64,000 bases of DNA, from assembly GCF_003028855.1 (NCBI RefSeq), contig NZ_CP028324.1, positions 620,001 through 684,000 on the forward strand, given 5' to 3'. The notes below the pieces were generated by a model. It saw only the letters and a list, made by a program, of their open reading frames with translations, ran no database searches and had not been told where the DNA came from. Of the stretch, positions 8,098 to 17,824 are shown piece by piece (within the stretch, counting starts at the first letter, position 1; each line of letters starts with the position of its first letter). This stretch comes from Pseudoduganella armeniaca. GTDB lineage: Bacteria > Pseudomonadota > Gammaproteobacteria > Burkholderiales > Burkholderiaceae_D. Made by a program: the position numbers and the translations under genes.

Positions 8098-9980
8098 TCG
8101 GACTGCTGGACACGCGCGGCAAGCGCGACATCGACGAGGCGCTGCTGCGCCGGATGAACGACACCCAGTATCACCGGGGACCTGACGAAGGCGACATCTA
8201 CCGCGAGCCCGGCGTCGGCTTCGGCCACCGCCGCTTGTCCGTCATCGACATCGCCTCGGGCCAGCAGCCGCTCGGCAACGAGGATGGCAGCGTGATGGTC
8301 TGCTACAACGGCGAAATCTACAATTACCGCGAGCTGACGGCCGAACTGAAGGCGCTGGGCCATGCGTTCAGCACCAACAGCGACACCGAAGTGATCGTGC
8401 ACGCGTGGGAAGAGTGGGGCGAAGCCTGCGTCGAGCGCTTCCGCGGCATGTTCGCGTTCGGCCTGTGGGACCGCAACCGGCAAGTCATGTTCCTGGCGCG
8501 CGACCACATGGGCGTCAAGCCGATGTTCTATGCGATGCTGCCGGACGGCCTGTTCGCGTTCAGCTCCGAACTGAAGGCGCTGCGCTCGCTGCCGGGCCTG
8601 CCGCGCGACATCGACCCGCGCGCCGTCGAGGATTATTTCGCCTACGGCTACGTGCCGGAACCGAAGACGATTTACAAACATGCGTTCAAGCTCTCGCCTG
8701 GCTTCCGCCTGCTGCAGAAGGTAGGCGAGCCGCTGGCCCAGCCGCGCCAGTACTGGGACGTGCCGTTCAAGCTGCACCACGCGATGACGGAAAGCGACGC
8801 CCAGGGCGAGCTGGTGGAACGCTTGCGCGACTCGGTGCGCAGCCAGCTGGTGGCCGAGGTGCCGCTGGGCGCATTCCTGTCCGGCGGGGTCGATTCCAGC
8901 GCCGTCGTCGCCACGATGGCGGGATTGACCAAGGGCGCCGTCAACACCTGCTCGATCGCGTTCCGCGACAAGGCGTACGACGAATCGGCGTATGCCGCCC
9001 AAGTGGCGCAGCAGTACCATACCGACCACCACGTCGAGACGGTGGACACGGACGACTTCGCGCTGCTGGACACCCTGTCCGACCTGTACGACGAGCCGTA
9101 TGCCGACAGCTCCGCGATTCCCACCTACCGGGTCTGCCAGCTGGCGCGCCAGCGCGTGACGGTGGCGCTGTCCGGCGACGGCGGCGACGAGAACCTGGCC
9201 GGCTACCGCCGCTATCGCTATGCGATGGCCGAGGAAAGCGTGCGCGGCCGCATTCCATCCGGCTTGCGCAAGCCGCTGTTCGGCACCCTCGGCAAATACT
9301 ATCCGAAGGCCGACTGGGCGCCGCGCGTGTTCCGCGCCAAGACCACGTTCGAGGCGCTGTCGCGCGACCTGGTGGAGGGTTACTTCCACGGCGTGTCGAT
9401 CATGACGGACGCGATGCGCCACCAGCTGTTTTCGGACAGCTTCCGCGCCGGCCTGCAGGGTTATCGGGCCATCGACGTGATGCGCGGCCATGCCAACCGG
9501 GCGCCGACGGACGATCCGCTGTCGATGATCCAGTACCTGGACATGAAGACCTACCTGCCGGGCGACATCCTGACCAAGGTCGACCGCGCCAGCATGGCCC
9601 ATGCGCTGGAAGTGCGGGTGCCGCTCCTGGACCACCAGCTGGTCGAGTGGATTTCCGGCCTGCCGCCGGAGATGAAGCTCAAGGGCAGCGAGGGCAAGTA
9701 CATCTTCAAGAAGAGCATGGAGAAGTTCCTGCCGCACGACATCCTGTACCGCCGCAAGCAGGGCTTCGCGGTGCCGCTGGCGGCCTGGTTCCGCGGGCCG
9801 CTGCGCGAGCGCGTGCGCAGTTCGCTGTTGGGCCCCAACCTGGCCGCGACCGGCATGTTCAATGCTGCGTTCCTGGCCGAGATGGTCGAGCAGCACCAGT
9901 CCGGCCGGCGCGACTACAGCGCGCCGATCTGGACGCTGCTGATGTTCGAGGCATTTTTGAAAAAAGAACTGCAAGGCTGA
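8085..9980 (+). CDS. XrtA-associated asparagine-synthetase-like amidotransferase
   Basis: Two-domain class II glutamine amidotransferase resembling AsnB, 631 residues. The N-terminal glutaminase begins MCGIVGLLD, with Cys2 the expected nucleophile once Met is removed. The C-terminal synthetase domain has the PPi loop SGGVDSSAVVA and ALSGDGGDENLAGYRRY. The version in exosortase A loci probably amidates a carboxyl group on the exopolysaccharide or its precursor rather than aspartate; that is inference from location. The start is fixed because MCGIVG must be N-terminal, giving a 13-base overlap with the upstream gene. Confidence 0.9.
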   Translation: MCGIVGLLDTRGKRDIDEALLRRMNDTQYHRGPDEGDIYREPGVGFGHRRLSVIDIASGQQPLGNEDGSVMVCYNGEIYNYRELTAELKALGHAFSTNSDTEVIVHAWEEWGEACVERFRGMFAFGLWDRNRQVMFLARDHMGVKPMFYAMLPDGLFAFSSELKALRSLPGLPRDIDPRAVEDYFAYGYVPEPKTIYKHAFKLSPGFRLLQKVGEPLAQPRQYWDVPFKLHHAMTESDAQGELVERLRDSVRSQLVAEVPLGAFLSGGVDSSAVVATMAGLTKGAVNTCSIAFRDKAYDESAYAAQVAQQYHTDHHVETVDTDDFALLDTLSDLYDEPYADSSAIPTYRVCQLARQRVTVALSGDGGDENLAGYRRYRYAMAEESVRGRIPSGLRKPLFGTLGKYYPKADWAPRVFRAKTTFEALSRDLVEGYFHGVSIMTDAMRHQLFSDSFRAGLQGYRAIDVMRGHANRAPTDDPLSMIQYLDMKTYLPGDILTKVDRASMAHALEVRVPLLDHQLVEWISGLPPEMKLKGSEGKYIFKKSMEKFLPHDILYRRKQGFAVPLAAWFRGPLRERVRSSLLGPNLAATGMFNAAFLAEMVEQHQSGRRDYSAPIWTLLMFEAFLKKELQG

Positions 9981-9984
9981 TCCG

Positions 9985-11250
9985 ATGGGTACCTCCGACT
10001 TCCTCGCCACCGCCGCGCCAGCCCAACAGGCGTTGCGCATCCTGCACGTGCTGGATCACTCGATCCCGCTGCACAGCGGCTACACCTTCCGCACCCGCTC
10101 GATCCTGCAGCAGCAGCGCGCGCTGGGCTGGGAGACGCACCACATCACCAGCCCGAAGCAGGGCGACGCGCCGGACGGCCAGGAGCTCGTCGACGGCCTG
10201 CGCTTCCACCGCACGGCCCCGGCGCAAGGCCCGCTGGCGCGCATGCCGGTGTTGAACCAGCTGGCCGTGATCGACCGCCTGGCGGCACGGCTGCTGCAGG
10301 TGGCGCAGGAGGTACGGCCCGACATCCTGCACGCGCACTCGCCGGCGCTGAACGCCGTGGCGGCACTGCGCGTGGGCCGCAAGCTGGGCATTCCGGTCGT
10401 CTACGAGATCCGCGCGTTCTGGGAAGATGCGGCGGTGGATCACGGCACCAGCAAGGAATGGGGCGTGCGTTACCGCCTGACGCGGGCGCTGGAGACGTGG
10501 GCGCTCAAGCGCGTCGATGCCGCCACCACCATCTGCGAGGGCCTGCGCGCCGAGATCGTCGGCCGCGGCATCCCGGCGCGCAAGGTCGAGGTGATTCCGA
10601 ACGCGGTCGACATCGCCGACTTCAGCGTGGACGGTGTGCGCGATACGGCCCTGGCGCGCCAGCTCGGCCTGGAAGGCAAGACGGTGCTCGGTTTCATCGG
10701 CTCGTTCTACGCCTACGAAGGGTTGAACGTGCTGCTCGATGCGCTGCCGGCCATGCGCGCGCAACGACCGGACATCCGCGTCTTGCTGGTCGGCGGCGGT
10801 CCGCAGGATGCGGCGTTGCGCCGGCAGGCCGAGGCGCTGGGCGTGGCCGATGCCGTCGTCTTCACGGGCCGGGTGCCGCACAGCGAGGTGCAGCGCTACT
10901 ACGACCTGGTCGATGTGCTGTGCTACCCGCGCCTGAAGATGCGCCTGACGGATCTGGTGACGCCGCTGAAACCGCTGGAAGCGATGGCGCAGGGCCGGCT
11001 GCTGGCGGCCTCCGACGTGGGCGGCCACCGTGAGCTGATCGAGGATGGCCGCACCGGCGTGCTGTTTGCCGCCGGCGACGCCGCCGCACTGGCGCGCAAG
11101 GTCCTGGCGCTGCTGGACGCGCCGGCCAGCTGGCCGCAATTGCGTGCCCAGGGCCGCCGCTTCGTCGAGGAGCAGCGCAGCTGGGCGGCCAGCGTAAGCC
11201 GTTATCGCAAGGTATATGGCGGGCTGGTGCCCACGCTGGAGCGGCCATGA
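9985..11250 (+). CDS. GT4 glycosyltransferase, XrtA-locus type 3
   Basis: 421-residue GT4 enzyme beginning, after a short leader, with RILHVLDHSIPLHSGYTFR, the signature of the exosortase-linked glycosyltransferase that often follows the amidotransferase. The C-terminal half has GFIGSFYAYEGLNVLLDALP, a typical donor-site stretch around PLKPLEAMAQGRLL, and DVGGHRELI. It starts 4 bases after the amidotransferase stop and overlaps the next glycosyltransferase by ATGA. It is predicted to extend the polysaccharide repeat unit in the cytoplasm. Confidence 0.87.
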   Translation: MGTSDFLATAAPAQQALRILHVLDHSIPLHSGYTFRTRSILQQQRALGWETHHITSPKQGDAPDGQELVDGLRFHRTAPAQGPLARMPVLNQLAVIDRLAARLLQVAQEVRPDILHAHSPALNAVAALRVGRKLGIPVVYEIRAFWEDAAVDHGTSKEWGVRYRLTRALETWALKRVDAATTICEGLRAEIVGRGIPARKVEVIPNAVDIADFSVDGVRDTALARQLGLEGKTVLGFIGSFYAYEGLNVLLDALPAMRAQRPDIRVLLVGGGPQDAALRRQAEALGVADAVVFTGRVPHSEVQRYYDLVDVLCYPRLKMRLTDLVTPLKPLEAMAQGRLLAASDVGGHRELIEDGRTGVLFAAGDAAALARKVLALLDAPASWPQLRAQGRRFVEEQRSWAASVSRYRKVYGGLVPTLERP

Positions 11251-12374
11251 GAGACATGGCTTCCAGCGAGACGCTGCGGGTCGGGCTGGTGGGGCCGCTG
11301 CCGCCGCCATCGGGCGGCATGGCCAACCAGACCTTGCAGCTGGCCGCGCTGCTGCGTGGCGAGGGCATCGAGGTCGAGACGGTCCAGGTCAATGCGCCGT
11401 ACCGTCCGGCCTGGGCCGGCCGCATCAAGGGCCTGCGCGCCGTGTTCCGGCTGTTGCCGTACCTCGCGGGCCTGTGGCGCACGGCCGGGCGCGTGCAGGT
11501 GTTCCACGTGATGGCCAATTCCGGCTGGTCGTGGCATTTGTTCGCGGCGCCAGCGATCTGGATCGCCCGCCTGCGCGGCACGCCCGTGGTCATCAACTAC
11601 CGCGGCGGCGAAGCGGAGCGCTTCCTGCGCCGCGCCCGCAACTGGGTGCGGCCCAGCCTGACGCGCGCGGACGCGGTCATCGTGCCGTCCGGCTTCCTGG
11701 AACACGTGTTCGGCCAGTTCGGTTTCGCCACGCAGGTGGTGCCGAACATCGTCAACCTGGACCGTTTTGCCGCCGCGCCAGTGCTGCCGGCCCAACGGCA
11801 AGGACTGCGCCTGCTGGTGGCGCGCAACCTGGAACCGATCTACGACAACGCGACGGCGCTGCGGGCGCTCGCCCTGATCCGCGCGCACGATCCGCGCACC
11901 ACGCTCGTCATCGCCGGTTCCGGCCCGCTGCGCGATGAACTGGAACGGCTGACCGCGCAACTTGGGCTGACCGACGCGGTGACATTCACCGGCCGGGTGG
12001 ACAATGCCGGCATGGCCGCGCTGTACCGGAATGCGGACGTCATGCTCAACTGCAGCCTGGTCGACAATATGCCGAACTCCGTGCTGGAATCGCTGGCCAG
12101 CGGCGTGCCGGTCGTCAGCACGGACGTCGGTGGCGTGCCATATCTCGTCGAGCACGAACGCACCGCGCTGCTGGTCCCGCCAGGGGCGCCGCGGGCGATG
12201 GCGGATGCCGTGCTGCGCTTGGCCGCCGAGCCGGCGCTGGCCGCATCCTTGCGCGAGGCCGGGTTACGCCAGGTGCAGCAGTACACGTGGCATAGTGTGC
12301 GGCCACGCCTGCTGGCCGTATACCGCGCCGCCATGAACGGCCGCGCCAGCGCGGCGCCGGTGGAGCAGCCATGA
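11247..12374 (+). CDS. GT4 family glycosyltransferase
   Basis: 375-residue GT-B glycosyltransferase. N-terminal half: VGLVGPLPPPSGGMANQTLQ, a glycine-rich acceptor-side loop. C-terminal half: LLVARNLEPIYDNATALRAL, then NCSLVDNMPNSVLESLASG and VPVVSTDVGGVPYLV, the usual GT4 EX7E-like region. It is more variable than the three signature XrtA-locus transferases, so it likely sets a strain-specific sugar. Start overlaps the previous stop (ATGA), and its stop overlaps the next gene the same way. Confidence 0.85.
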   Translation: MRDMASSETLRVGLVGPLPPPSGGMANQTLQLAALLRGEGIEVETVQVNAPYRPAWAGRIKGLRAVFRLLPYLAGLWRTAGRVQVFHVMANSGWSWHLFAAPAIWIARLRGTPVVINYRGGEAERFLRRARNWVRPSLTRADAVIVPSGFLEHVFGQFGFATQVVPNIVNLDRFAAAPVLPAQRQGLRLLVARNLEPIYDNATALRALALIRAHDPRTTLVIAGSGPLRDELERLTAQLGLTDAVTFTGRVDNAGMAALYRNADVMLNCSLVDNMPNSVLESLASGVPVVSTDVGGVPYLVEHERTALLVPPGAPRAMADAVLRLAAEPALAASLREAGLRQVQQYTWHSVRPRLLAVYRAAMNGRASAAPVEQP

Positions 12375-13759
12375 ACACGGTCCAACGTTACCGTCCCGCG
12401 CCGTACACGGCACTCGTCACCAAGCTGCTGTTCCCGCTGCATGAACGGGTCAAGCAGCACAGCAGCGTGGCCGTGCGCAAGCAGCTGGAGGCGTCGCAGT
12501 ACTGGCCGGAAGAGCGCCTGCGCGACCTGCAACTGGTGCGCCTGCGCCGCCTGCTGACGCGCGCGCAGGCCAAGGTACCGTACTTCCGCGACATGTTCCA
12601 GCAACTGGGCTTCGATCCGGCCGGCGTGCAGTCGCTGGACGACCTGGCCCGGCTGCCGCTGATGGACAAGGCGGTGATCCGCGCCAACGTGGACCGGCTG
12701 AAAGCAGAGGATGCCGTCGGCCTGGCGCGTTTCAACACGGGCGGCTCCAGCGGCGAACCGCTGATTTTCTATATCGGCAAGGAGCGTGTCAGCCACGACG
12801 TGGCCGCGAAATGGCGCGCCACCCGCTGGTGGAACGTCGATATCGGCGATCCGGAGATCGTCGTATGGGGTTCGCCTATCGAGCTGGGCGCGCAGGACCG
12901 GGTAAGGGCACTGCGCGACCGGCTGTTGCGCACGCACCTGCTGCCGGCGTTCGAGATGTCCGCCGCGAAGCTGGACAGTTTCGTCGCCCGCATCCGCGCG
13001 CACCGGCCGCGCATGCTGTTCGGCTACCCGTCCGCGTTGTCGCATATCGCCCGCCATGCCCAGGCCAAGGGCCAGCGCATGGACGACCTGGGCATCCGGG
13101 TGGCGTTCGTCACTTCCGAACGGCTGTACGACGAGCAGCGCGCGCAGATCGCCAGCACGTTCGGCTGTCCCGTCGCGAACGGCTACGGCGGGCGCGACGC
13201 CGGCTTCATCGCCCACCAGTGTCCGCACGGCGGCATGCACATCACGGCCGAGGACATCATCGTCGAGATCATCGACGGCGCCGGCCGTCCGATGCCGCGC
13301 GGGCAATCCGGCGAGATCGTCGTCACGCACCTGGCCACCGGCGACTTCCCGTTCATCCGCTACCGCACCGGCGATATCGGCGTGCTGGGCACGCAGCCAT
13401 GCGGTTGCGGCCGTGGCCTGCCGCTGCTGCAGGAGATCCAGGGCCGCAGCACCGATTTCCTGGTCGCGCAGGACGGCACCGTCATGCATGGGCTGGCGCT
13501 GGTCTATATCCTGCGTGACCTGCCGCAGGTGAAGGCGTTCAAGATCACGCAAGAAAGCCTGGCGCTGACGCACGTGCAGGTCGTGCTGGACACGCCCCTG
13601 GACACGGCCCTGCGCACGCACATCGAGAAGGGATTCAGGGCACGCCTGGGCGCGACGGTGGCGGTACAGGTCGAACAGGTCGAGGCCATCGCGCCGGAGA
13701 AGTCGGGCAAGTTCCGCTATGTCGTCAGCAAGGTCGCGGCGGGGAGAGCGGCCGCATGA
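12371..13759 (+). CDS. CapK / phenylacetate-CoA ligase-like adenylate-forming protein
   Basis: 462-residue member of the ANL (adenylate-forming) superfamily, CapK/PaaK-like branch. The phosphate-binding loop reads FNTGGSSGEPLIFY, followed by YGGRDAGFIAHQC in the position of the acyl-adenylate motif, and FIRYRTGDIGVL with the conserved RTGD. Family members activate a carboxylic acid; in capsule and exopolysaccharide loci they are thought to provide acyl or amino-acyl decoration, but the reaction is generally unproven. Located between a glycosyltransferase and the polymerase, with ATGA overlaps on both sides, so it belongs to the polysaccharide operon. Confidence 0.83.
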   Translation: MNTVQRYRPAPYTALVTKLLFPLHERVKQHSSVAVRKQLEASQYWPEERLRDLQLVRLRRLLTRAQAKVPYFRDMFQQLGFDPAGVQSLDDLARLPLMDKAVIRANVDRLKAEDAVGLARFNTGGSSGEPLIFYIGKERVSHDVAAKWRATRWWNVDIGDPEIVVWGSPIELGAQDRVRALRDRLLRTHLLPAFEMSAAKLDSFVARIRAHRPRMLFGYPSALSHIARHAQAKGQRMDDLGIRVAFVTSERLYDEQRAQIASTFGCPVANGYGGRDAGFIAHQCPHGGMHITAEDIIVEIIDGAGRPMPRGQSGEIVVTHLATGDFPFIRYRTGDIGVLGTQPCGCGRGLPLLQEIQGRSTDFLVAQDGTVMHGLALVYILRDLPQVKAFKITQESLALTHVQVVLDTPLDTALRTHIEKGFRARLGATVAVQVEQVEAIAPEKSGKFRYVVSKVAAGRAAA

Positions 13760-15072
13760 GGGACGTGATCGTCACGTTGCTGGTGTTCGCATCGCTGCCG
13801 TACATTTTCAAGCGGCCTTCGTTCGGCATGGTGATGTGGATCTGGATCAGCGTGATGAATCCGCACTCGCAGGGCTGGGGTTTCGCGCGCGACTTTCCGT
13901 TCGCGGCGATCATCGCCGTCGTCACCTTGGCGGCGATGGTGACCAACGCAAAACGCACGTATCGGCTGCCGCTGACACCCGTGACGGCGACGTTCCTGTT
14001 GTTCGTCGCGTGGATGTGCCTCACGTCCGTGTTCGCCATTCATCCGGAGCAGATCGGCACGCAGCTGGTCAAGGTGCTGAAGATCATGGGCATGACGGTC
14101 GTCGTACTGATGCTGGTGCGTAAGCGCCTGCACGTCGAGTGGCTGATCTGGACGGTGGTCGTCTCGATCGGCTATTACGGCACCAAGGGCGGCATCTTCA
14201 CCATTCGCAGCGGCGGCCAGTACCGCGTGTGGGGGCCGATCGGCACCTTCATCGACGGTAACAACGAGATCGCGCTGGCGCTCGTGATGACGATCCCGCT
14301 GATGTACTACCTGTACGGCCTGTTGACGCACAAGTGGGCCAAGCGGGCGATGGTGGCGTCGATGTTCCTGTGCGCGCTTGCATCGCTGGCGTCGTATTCG
14401 CGCGGCGCCGCCATCGCGATGGGCATGATGCTGGTGTTCTTCTGGTTGAAGAGCAACCAGAAGGCCGTCATCGGCGTGCTGCTGCTGTGCTGCGTGCCGT
14501 TCGCGCTGGTGTTCATGCCCGAGCAGTGGCACGCCCGCATCGACACGATCGACGAATACCAGCAGGACGAATCGGCGATGGGCCGCATCAATGCGTGGAA
14601 GATGGCATACAACCTGGCCAACGACCGCCTGATGGGCGGCGGCTTCGAAATCTACGACGCGGAGGTATTCGAACGCTATGCGCCGGTGCCGGAGGACGTG
14701 CATGCGGCGCACAGCATTTACTTCCAGGTGCTGGGCGAGCATGGCTGGATCGGGCTGGCCATCTACCTGGCGCTCGGGTTCCTGACCTGGCGCACCGGCT
14801 CCTGGATCGTGCGCGCGGCGGAACCGCATGCGGAGCTGGCATGGGCCGCCAACCTGGCCAAGATGATCCAGGTCAGCCTGCTGGGCTTCATGGTGGGCGG
14901 CGCCTTCCTCAGCCTCGTGTATTTCGACGTGCCGTATTATCTGATGGCGGCGATGGTGGCGACGCGCATGATCGTCGAGCGCGAGAAAAAGGCGCTGGCG
15001 CCCCAGCCGGCCGCGCAGCACACCGTACAGGGTGAACTTGATGAAGACTTCGAACATGATCCGGTCCGCTGA
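13756..15072 (+). CDS. O-antigen ligase / Wzy-like polymerase of the XrtA locus
   Basis: Polytopic membrane protein of 438 residues with about eleven hydrophobic segments, matching the putative O-glycosylation ligase family tied to exosortase A. Typical features: the N-terminal part MRDVIVTLLVFASLPYIFKR, the segment GTFIDGNNEIALALVM, and a large periplasmic loop between about residues 255 and 330 containing QDESAMGRINAWKMA, where Wzy/WaaL proteins carry functional residues. It would polymerise the repeat unit or ligate it to an acceptor at the periplasmic face. The end overlaps the following deacetylase start by 32 bases. Confidence 0.87.
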   Translation: MRDVIVTLLVFASLPYIFKRPSFGMVMWIWISVMNPHSQGWGFARDFPFAAIIAVVTLAAMVTNAKRTYRLPLTPVTATFLLFVAWMCLTSVFAIHPEQIGTQLVKVLKIMGMTVVVLMLVRKRLHVEWLIWTVVVSIGYYGTKGGIFTIRSGGQYRVWGPIGTFIDGNNEIALALVMTIPLMYYLYGLLTHKWAKRAMVASMFLCALASLASYSRGAAIAMGMMLVFFWLKSNQKAVIGVLLLCCVPFALVFMPEQWHARIDTIDEYQQDESAMGRINAWKMAYNLANDRLMGGGFEIYDAEVFERYAPVPEDVHAAHSIYFQVLGEHGWIGLAIYLALGFLTWRTGSWIVRAAEPHAELAWAANLAKMIQVSLLGFMVGGAFLSLVYFDVPYYLMAAMVATRMIVEREKKALAPQPAAQHTVQGELDEDFEHDPVR

Positions 15073-16053
15073 GCAGCACGGCGCCGCCGGCGCGCCGCTG
15101 CTGGAAAAAACCCTGCTGTCGCTGCTGTCGCCCGGCGGGCGGCGCGGCCTGTCGATCCTGATCTACCACCGCGTGCTGCCGCGCAAGGACCCGCTCTTCC
15201 CGGTGAGGTCGACCGTGCCGAATTCTCCGATCAGATGGCCGCGCTGGCGTCACGCTTCAACGTGCTGCCGCTGCTCGATGCCGTAAGGATGGCCAAGGCC
15301 GGCACGCTGCCACCGCGGGCCGCCGCGATCACGTTCGACGACGGCTATGCCGACAATGCCGAGGTGGCGCTGCCGGTGCTGCAGCAGCACGGCCTGCACG
15401 CGACGTTCTTCGTCGCGACGGGGTTCCTGAACGGTGGCCGGATGTGGAACGACAGCGTCATCGAACTGGTGCGCGCCGCGCCCGACGGTGTGCTCGATGC
15501 CACGTCGCTGGGGCTGGGCCGTCACCCGCTGCACACGCTGGCGGACCGCCAGCGCGCGGTTCCCGCGCTGATCGGCCAGCTGAAATACCTGCCGATGGCC
15601 GAGCGGCTGGCGCAGGTTCAACGGCTGGCCGACCTGGCTGGCTGTGCGCTGCCGGATGACCTGATGATGACGAGCGCGCAGGTGCGCAAGCTGCACGCCG
15701 CCGGCATGGGCATCGGCGCGCACACGGTCAATCACCCGATCCTGGCGCGGCTGCCGGATGCCCAGGCACGCGAGGAGATCGCCCAGGGCAAGCTGGCGCT
15801 GGAGGACATCATCGGCGCCCACGTCAGCCTGTTCGCCTACCCGAACGGCAAGCCGGGCGAGGACTACCTGCCGCAGCACGTGGCGATGGCGCGCGACCTG
15901 CGCTTCGAAGGGGCCGTGTCGACTTCCTGGGGCGCCAGTCGGGGCAAGCCCGACCCCTTCCAGCTGCCCCGCTTTACACCGTGGGACCGCGGTCGCCTGC
16001 GTTTCCTCCTGCGCCTGGCGCGCAATCTGACCAACAGCGCCCAGGTGGCATAA
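15041..16053 (+). pseudogene. Polysaccharide deacetylase interrupted by a one-base frameshift
   Basis: NodB-type deacetylase split between two frames. The 5' part (from ATG 15041, preceded by AGGGTG) reads to LSILIYHRVLPRKDPLFP and then runs into wrong-frame sequence. Near 15201-15203 the frame must change by one base to continue GEVDRAEFSDQMAALASRFN, then AITFDDGYADNAE with the catalytic DDG, SLFAYPNGKPGEDY and the C-terminus at 16053. The expected triplets would read CCG GGT GAG, but the sequence has CCGGTGAG, one G short. Either the gene is inactive or this is a homopolymer base-calling error; the rest of the frame is intact. If intact it would be about 337 residues and act on the same polysaccharide. 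Confidence 0.8.
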
Positions 16054-16070
16054 AGATTCGAGAGCACCGC

Positions 16071-17519
16071 ATGTCGTTAAAGAAGGATGTCCTGCATGGA
16101 CTGAAGTGGATGGCCGGCGCCAAGTTCGCGAGCCAACTGATCACGTGGGCCATCACCATCATCGTGATGCGCCTGCTCGCGCCGGCCGACTACGGCCTGA
16201 TGGCAATGGCCACCGTGTTCCTGGCCTGGTGTGCGATGTTCATCGAGATGGGCCTGGCGCCCGCGCTGGTGCAGGCAAAGAACGTCAGCACTCAGGAGCT
16301 GCGCCAGGCCTACGGCATATTCGTTCTGGTCAATCTGGCGATGGTACTGGTGCTGGTGGCGGGGGCGCCGCTGATGGCGGCGTTCTTCGGCGACCCGCAG
16401 CTGACGCTCGTGATCCGCGTGCTGGCGCTGCAGTTCGTGCTCGCGCCGTTCGGGCTCGTCTCCGAAGTGCTGTTGCAGCGCGGCCTGAACTTCCGCGCCC
16501 GTTCCTTGCTGGACCTGACCACGGCCATCGTCACAAGTGTCGCCACGTTGCTGCTGGCCTGGACGGGGCACGGCGTGTGGGCGCTGGTGTGGGGCACGCT
16601 GACCGGCGCCCTGTGGCGCACGGTGGCCGTCAACGTCGTCGCGCGTTTCCCCTACCTGCCGCTGTTCTCGTGGGATGGCATGCGCGGCCTGCTGACATTC
16701 GGCGGCAAAGTATCCGCCTCCCGCTTCCTATGGTTCTTTTTTACCCAGGCGGACACCGTCATCATCGGCCGCATGCTGGGCGGTCAGATCCTGGGTGTGT
16801 ACTCCGTCGCGCTGCACCTGGCCAGCCTGCCGGTGCAGCGGGTGTCGTCGATCCTGAACCAGGTCGCGTTCCCGGCGCTGGCGCGCTACCAGCACGACCG
16901 CGCCGCCATCGCGCGCCAGTTGCTGAAAGCCTTCGAGCTGGTCAGCCTGGTCGCATTCCCGGTCCTGTGGGGCATGGCCAGCACCGCCAGCGACATCGTG
17001 CTGGTGTTCCTGGGCGAGCACTGGCAGGGCGCGATCCTGCCGCTGCGCGTGCTGGCGCTGATCATGCCGTTCCGCACCGTCGTGCAGTTCCTGCCGGCCG
17101 TGACCGATGCGGTCGGCCGGCCCGGCATCGCGCTGCAGAACGGTATCGTCGCGTGCACCGTGATGCCGCTGGCGTTTTATGCTGGCACCCACTGGGGCAT
17201 CTTCGGCGTGGCGATGGCCTGGGCGCTGGCCTATCCCGTGGTCCTGCTGATCAACCTGCAGCGCATGCTGGGCGTGATCGGCCTGGGGCTGGGCGAAGTG
17301 GCGGCACGCATGCTGCCGGCGATGCTGGCGGCCGGCGCGATGTACGCGGCCGTGATGGCCACGCATGGCACGCTGGAACTGATCGTGGACCGGCGCATGG
17401 CGCTGGCGATCCAGGTCGGCGTCGGTGCGCTGGTGTATGGCGCCGCCAGTTGCCTGGTGAACCGTGCGGCCGTGCTGGAAGTGTGGCGCATGGTGCGCCG
17501 CAAAGGGCAGCCGGCCTGA
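16071..17519 (+). CDS. Lipopolysaccharide/exopolysaccharide flippase, Wzx/MOP family
   Basis: 482-residue polytopic protein with roughly twelve to fourteen hydrophobic segments, of the polysaccharide_synt / WzxC-like MOP exporter family. It would flip the lipid-linked repeat unit across the inner membrane for the polymerase. The start MSLKKDVLHGLKWMAGAKFASQ is typical; conserved-type stretches include GLAPALVQ and the central QADTVIIGRMLG. It begins 17 bases after the deacetylase stop and precedes the ferredoxin by 2 bases. Confidence 0.88.
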   Translation: MSLKKDVLHGLKWMAGAKFASQLITWAITIIVMRLLAPADYGLMAMATVFLAWCAMFIEMGLAPALVQAKNVSTQELRQAYGIFVLVNLAMVLVLVAGAPLMAAFFGDPQLTLVIRVLALQFVLAPFGLVSEVLLQRGLNFRARSLLDLTTAIVTSVATLLLAWTGHGVWALVWGTLTGALWRTVAVNVVARFPYLPLFSWDGMRGLLTFGGKVSASRFLWFFFTQADTVIIGRMLGGQILGVYSVALHLASLPVQRVSSILNQVAFPALARYQHDRAAIARQLLKAFELVSLVAFPVLWGMASTASDIVLVFLGEHWQGAILPLRVLALIMPFRTVVQFLPAVTDAVGRPGIALQNGIVACTVMPLAFYAGTHWGIFGVAMAWALAYPVVLLINLQRMLGVIGLGLGEVAARMLPAMLAAGAMYAAVMATHGTLELIVDRRMALAIQVGVGALVYGAASCLVNRAAVLEVWRMVRRKGQPA

Positions 17520-17521
17520 CC

Positions 17522-17824
17522 ATGCCGCGCGTGACGATCGCGCCGCACGGCTGGCAGTTCGACGCGGCGGAAGAGGAAACGCTGCTGCACGCGGCCGAGC
17601 GGGCCGGCATCCGCCTGCCCAGCTCCTGCCGCAACGGCACCTGCCGCACCTGCTATTGCGCCAGCGATGGCGGCGCGGTGCGTTATACCGTCGAGTGGCC
17701 GGGGCTGTCGCTGGACGAGAAACGGGCGCATGACGTGCTGCCGTGCGTCGCCGTCGCACTGGCCGACATCACGCTGACGATTCCCGCCGCGCGCCGCATC
17801 GCGCCCGCTGCGGGGCCGGGTTAA
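17522..17824 (+). CDS. Small 2Fe-2S ferredoxin (plant type)
   Basis: 100-residue ferredoxin with the [2Fe-2S] ligand pattern CRNGTCRTC (C-x4-C-x2-C) at about residues 38-46 and the fourth Cys in DVLPCVAV. This is the beta-grasp fold seen in plant-type ferredoxins and in oxidoreductase electron-transfer domains. It follows the flippase by 2 bases, so it is co-transcribed with the exopolysaccharide genes, although nothing in its sequence links it to polysaccharide chemistry. The 3' end overlaps the convergent hypothetical gene by 4 bases. Confidence 0.88.
   Translation: MPRVTIAPHGWQFDAAEEETLLHAAERAGIRLPSSCRNGTCRTCYCASDGGAVRYTVEWPGLSLDEKRAHDVLPCVAVALADITLTIPAARRIAPAAGPG

Noticed and set aside
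1..17824. A PEP-CTERM substrate gene for exosortase A
   Set aside because: I found no protein with a C-terminal PEP motif, hydrophobic helix and basic tail in the window, so substrates must be elsewhere.
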